Assembly: GCA_039414355.1 (NCBI GenBank) | Contig: JBCDJN010000011.1 | Coordinates: forward strand, 7,855 to 71,854 | Direction of reading: 5' to 3' | DNA length: 64,000 nt | DNA from: JBCCQL01 sp039414355 | Lineage (GTDB): Bacteria; Planctomycetota; Planctomycetia; Pirellulales; Lacipirellulaceae | Program-made: the position numbers and the translations under genes | Part shown: piece by piece, positions 63,376 through 64,000 of the stretch | Layout: the number at the start of each line of letters is the position of its first letter | Numbering within the stretch: position 1 is the stretch's first letter | Notes under the pieces: generated by a model | What the model saw: only the letters and a program-made list of their open reading frames with translations | What the model was told of the DNA's origin: nothing | The model's database searches: none

Positions 63376-64000
63376 TCAATAGGGCGCGTAGCGTTTCAGC
63401 CGCAGCCAGTGTTTCTCCCACGCGTGCCAGCTCAACCACGCCAGCGCGAAGCTGCTAACACCCACGAGCAGAATCTGCAGCAACACGCCCGGCAGCGGGT
63501 CGAGCGATAGCCGATCGAGCACCGCTTCCCAAGCCCGGCAGAGCGGCCAGTGGAAGATGTACATCGCGTAGCTCAGCCGGCCGATCGTCCGCAGCCACCG
63601 AGATTCCAACCAACCGTCGCTCGAAGCGTTGGCGTTCGACGCCAGTCGGAGCACCCACCCCGCAAACGCCATCGCAACCAACGAGTACCCACCAACCTGC
63701 ACCACGGGCGCCAACTTGTCCCAACTCGGCAACCCACCGCCGCCGGCGACGAAGCCGCAAACCAGAAACCCAATCCCACCAAGCAACGCTGCGCCGAGCG
63801 CCGCGCGCCGAGCGCCGCCCCACCGCGAAGCTTCAACGGCGGCCGCCAGCCCGCCCCACGCCAGGCCGTCGCAGCGGGTGTGGGTCCAATGAAACACCGC
63901 CCACGGCTCGGCGCCGTTTGTGAGCAACGCCCATCGAAGCGCCGGCGCCGCGATAACGATGGCGCCGCAGAGCCACGCCACGCGTCGCCAGCCGCCTTCG
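63376..64000 (-). CDS. Acyltransferase 3 (OafA-like) membrane protein, 5' end beyond window
   Basis: About 208 visible codons; the frame continues to the window edge (EGGWRRVAWLCGAIV), so the N-terminal half is missing. Several hydrophobic segments (VAWLCGAIVIAAPALRWALL, ALGAALLGGIGFLVCGFVAGG, VQVGGYSLVAMAFAGWVLRL, LLQILLVGVSSFALAWLSWH) and the family block WTHTRCDGLAWGGLAAA and LRTIGRLSYAMYIFHWPLCR. These are the C-terminal signatures of the acyltransferase 3 family that O-acetylates or acylates surface glycans. No catalytic His can be judged from the fragment. Confidence 0.85.
   Translation of the reverse strand, partial: EGGWRRVAWLCGAIVIAAPALRWALLTNGAEPWAVFHWTHTRCDGLAWGGLAAAVEASRWGGARRAALGAALLGGIGFLVCGFVAGGGGLPSWDKLAPVVQVGGYSLVAMAFAGWVLRLASNANASSDGWLESRWLRTIGRLSYAMYIFHWPLCRAWEAVLDRLSLDPLPGVLLQILLVGVSSFALAWLSWHAWEKHWLRLKRYAPY

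Overview
The window is GC-rich, gene-dense bacterial DNA. It looks like a chromosome segment from a planctomycete (phylum Planctomycetota, probably Pirellulales/Lacipirellulaceae-like). The reasons are the very large flagellin, FlgL and FliD, the DUF3299 proteins with an NQCCFG/QECCFG motif, the Cys/Pro/Glu-rich secreted proteins, the futalosine-type MqnD, and many GTG/TTG starts without Shine-Dalgarno sequences. No rRNA, tRNA, prophage, insertion sequence or CRISPR array was seen. Family names come from reading the translated sequences; no database search was run.

Layout. 1-13.6 kb: late flagellar cluster on the + strand, flgN (cut by the window edge)-flgK-flgL-fliW-csrA-fliC-fliD-fliS, i.e. 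hook-filament junction, filament, cap, chaperones and the FliW/CsrA switch that controls flagellin translation. 13.8-16.4 kb: mqnD, a YfcE-like phosphodiesterase and an M20 amidohydrolase. 16.4-19.9 kb (- strand): two overlapping envelope genes (polytopic membrane protein, GT2 glycosyltransferase) and a flippase-like protein. 20-25.8 kb: AI-2E-type transporter, Gln-rich membrane-anchored protein, a GCS2 ligase / BshB1-like deacetylase pair, and a small acidic protein. 26-34.9 kb: ileS, purN, GNAT, RluD-type pseudouridine synthase, TPR membrane protein, UvrD/PcrA helicase. 35-40.3 kb: degenerate BLUF-like protein, then a two-gene SbcD/SbcC-like (YhaO/YhaN-like) unit whose nuclease-like subunit has lost its metal ligands. 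40.3-47 kb (- strand): exported carbonic anhydrase, RNase Z-like protein, ScpA, two Cys/Pro/Glu repeat proteins, a lipoprotein and a KAP-like NTPase. 47-53 kb: small hypotheticals, sigma54 response regulator, LemA, FolC. 53-59.2 kb: five-gene + strand cluster (ABC ATPase, MacB/FtsX-like permease, CPFC protein, two DUF3299 proteins). 59.2-64 kb (- strand): coiled-coil protein, D-2-hydroxyacid dehydrogenase, shortened AMP-forming ligase, acyltransferase cut by the window edge.

The most unusual signal is in the DNA rather than in one gene. At least ten loci carry short arrays of degenerate 7-bp units. Each locus has its own heptamer (for example GGGGCCA, AATCCGA, CTAGCCT, CTTCTGA, GCCACTC, GCCAACA, CTCGCGC). 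They are often inverted pairs around a 20-110 bp core, and the C/T-rich arm commonly ends 0-8 nt before a start codon, where a ribosome binding site would normally be. The same kinds of array are built in frame into ileS and uvrD. Two loci have related 9-bp and 10-bp unit arrays. A second family, a ~28-bp imperfect palindrome, has four copies (two in ileS, one inside the uvrD element, one before the SbcC-like gene). Together these suggest a dispersed mini-element system resembling the heptameric STRRs of cyanobacteria.
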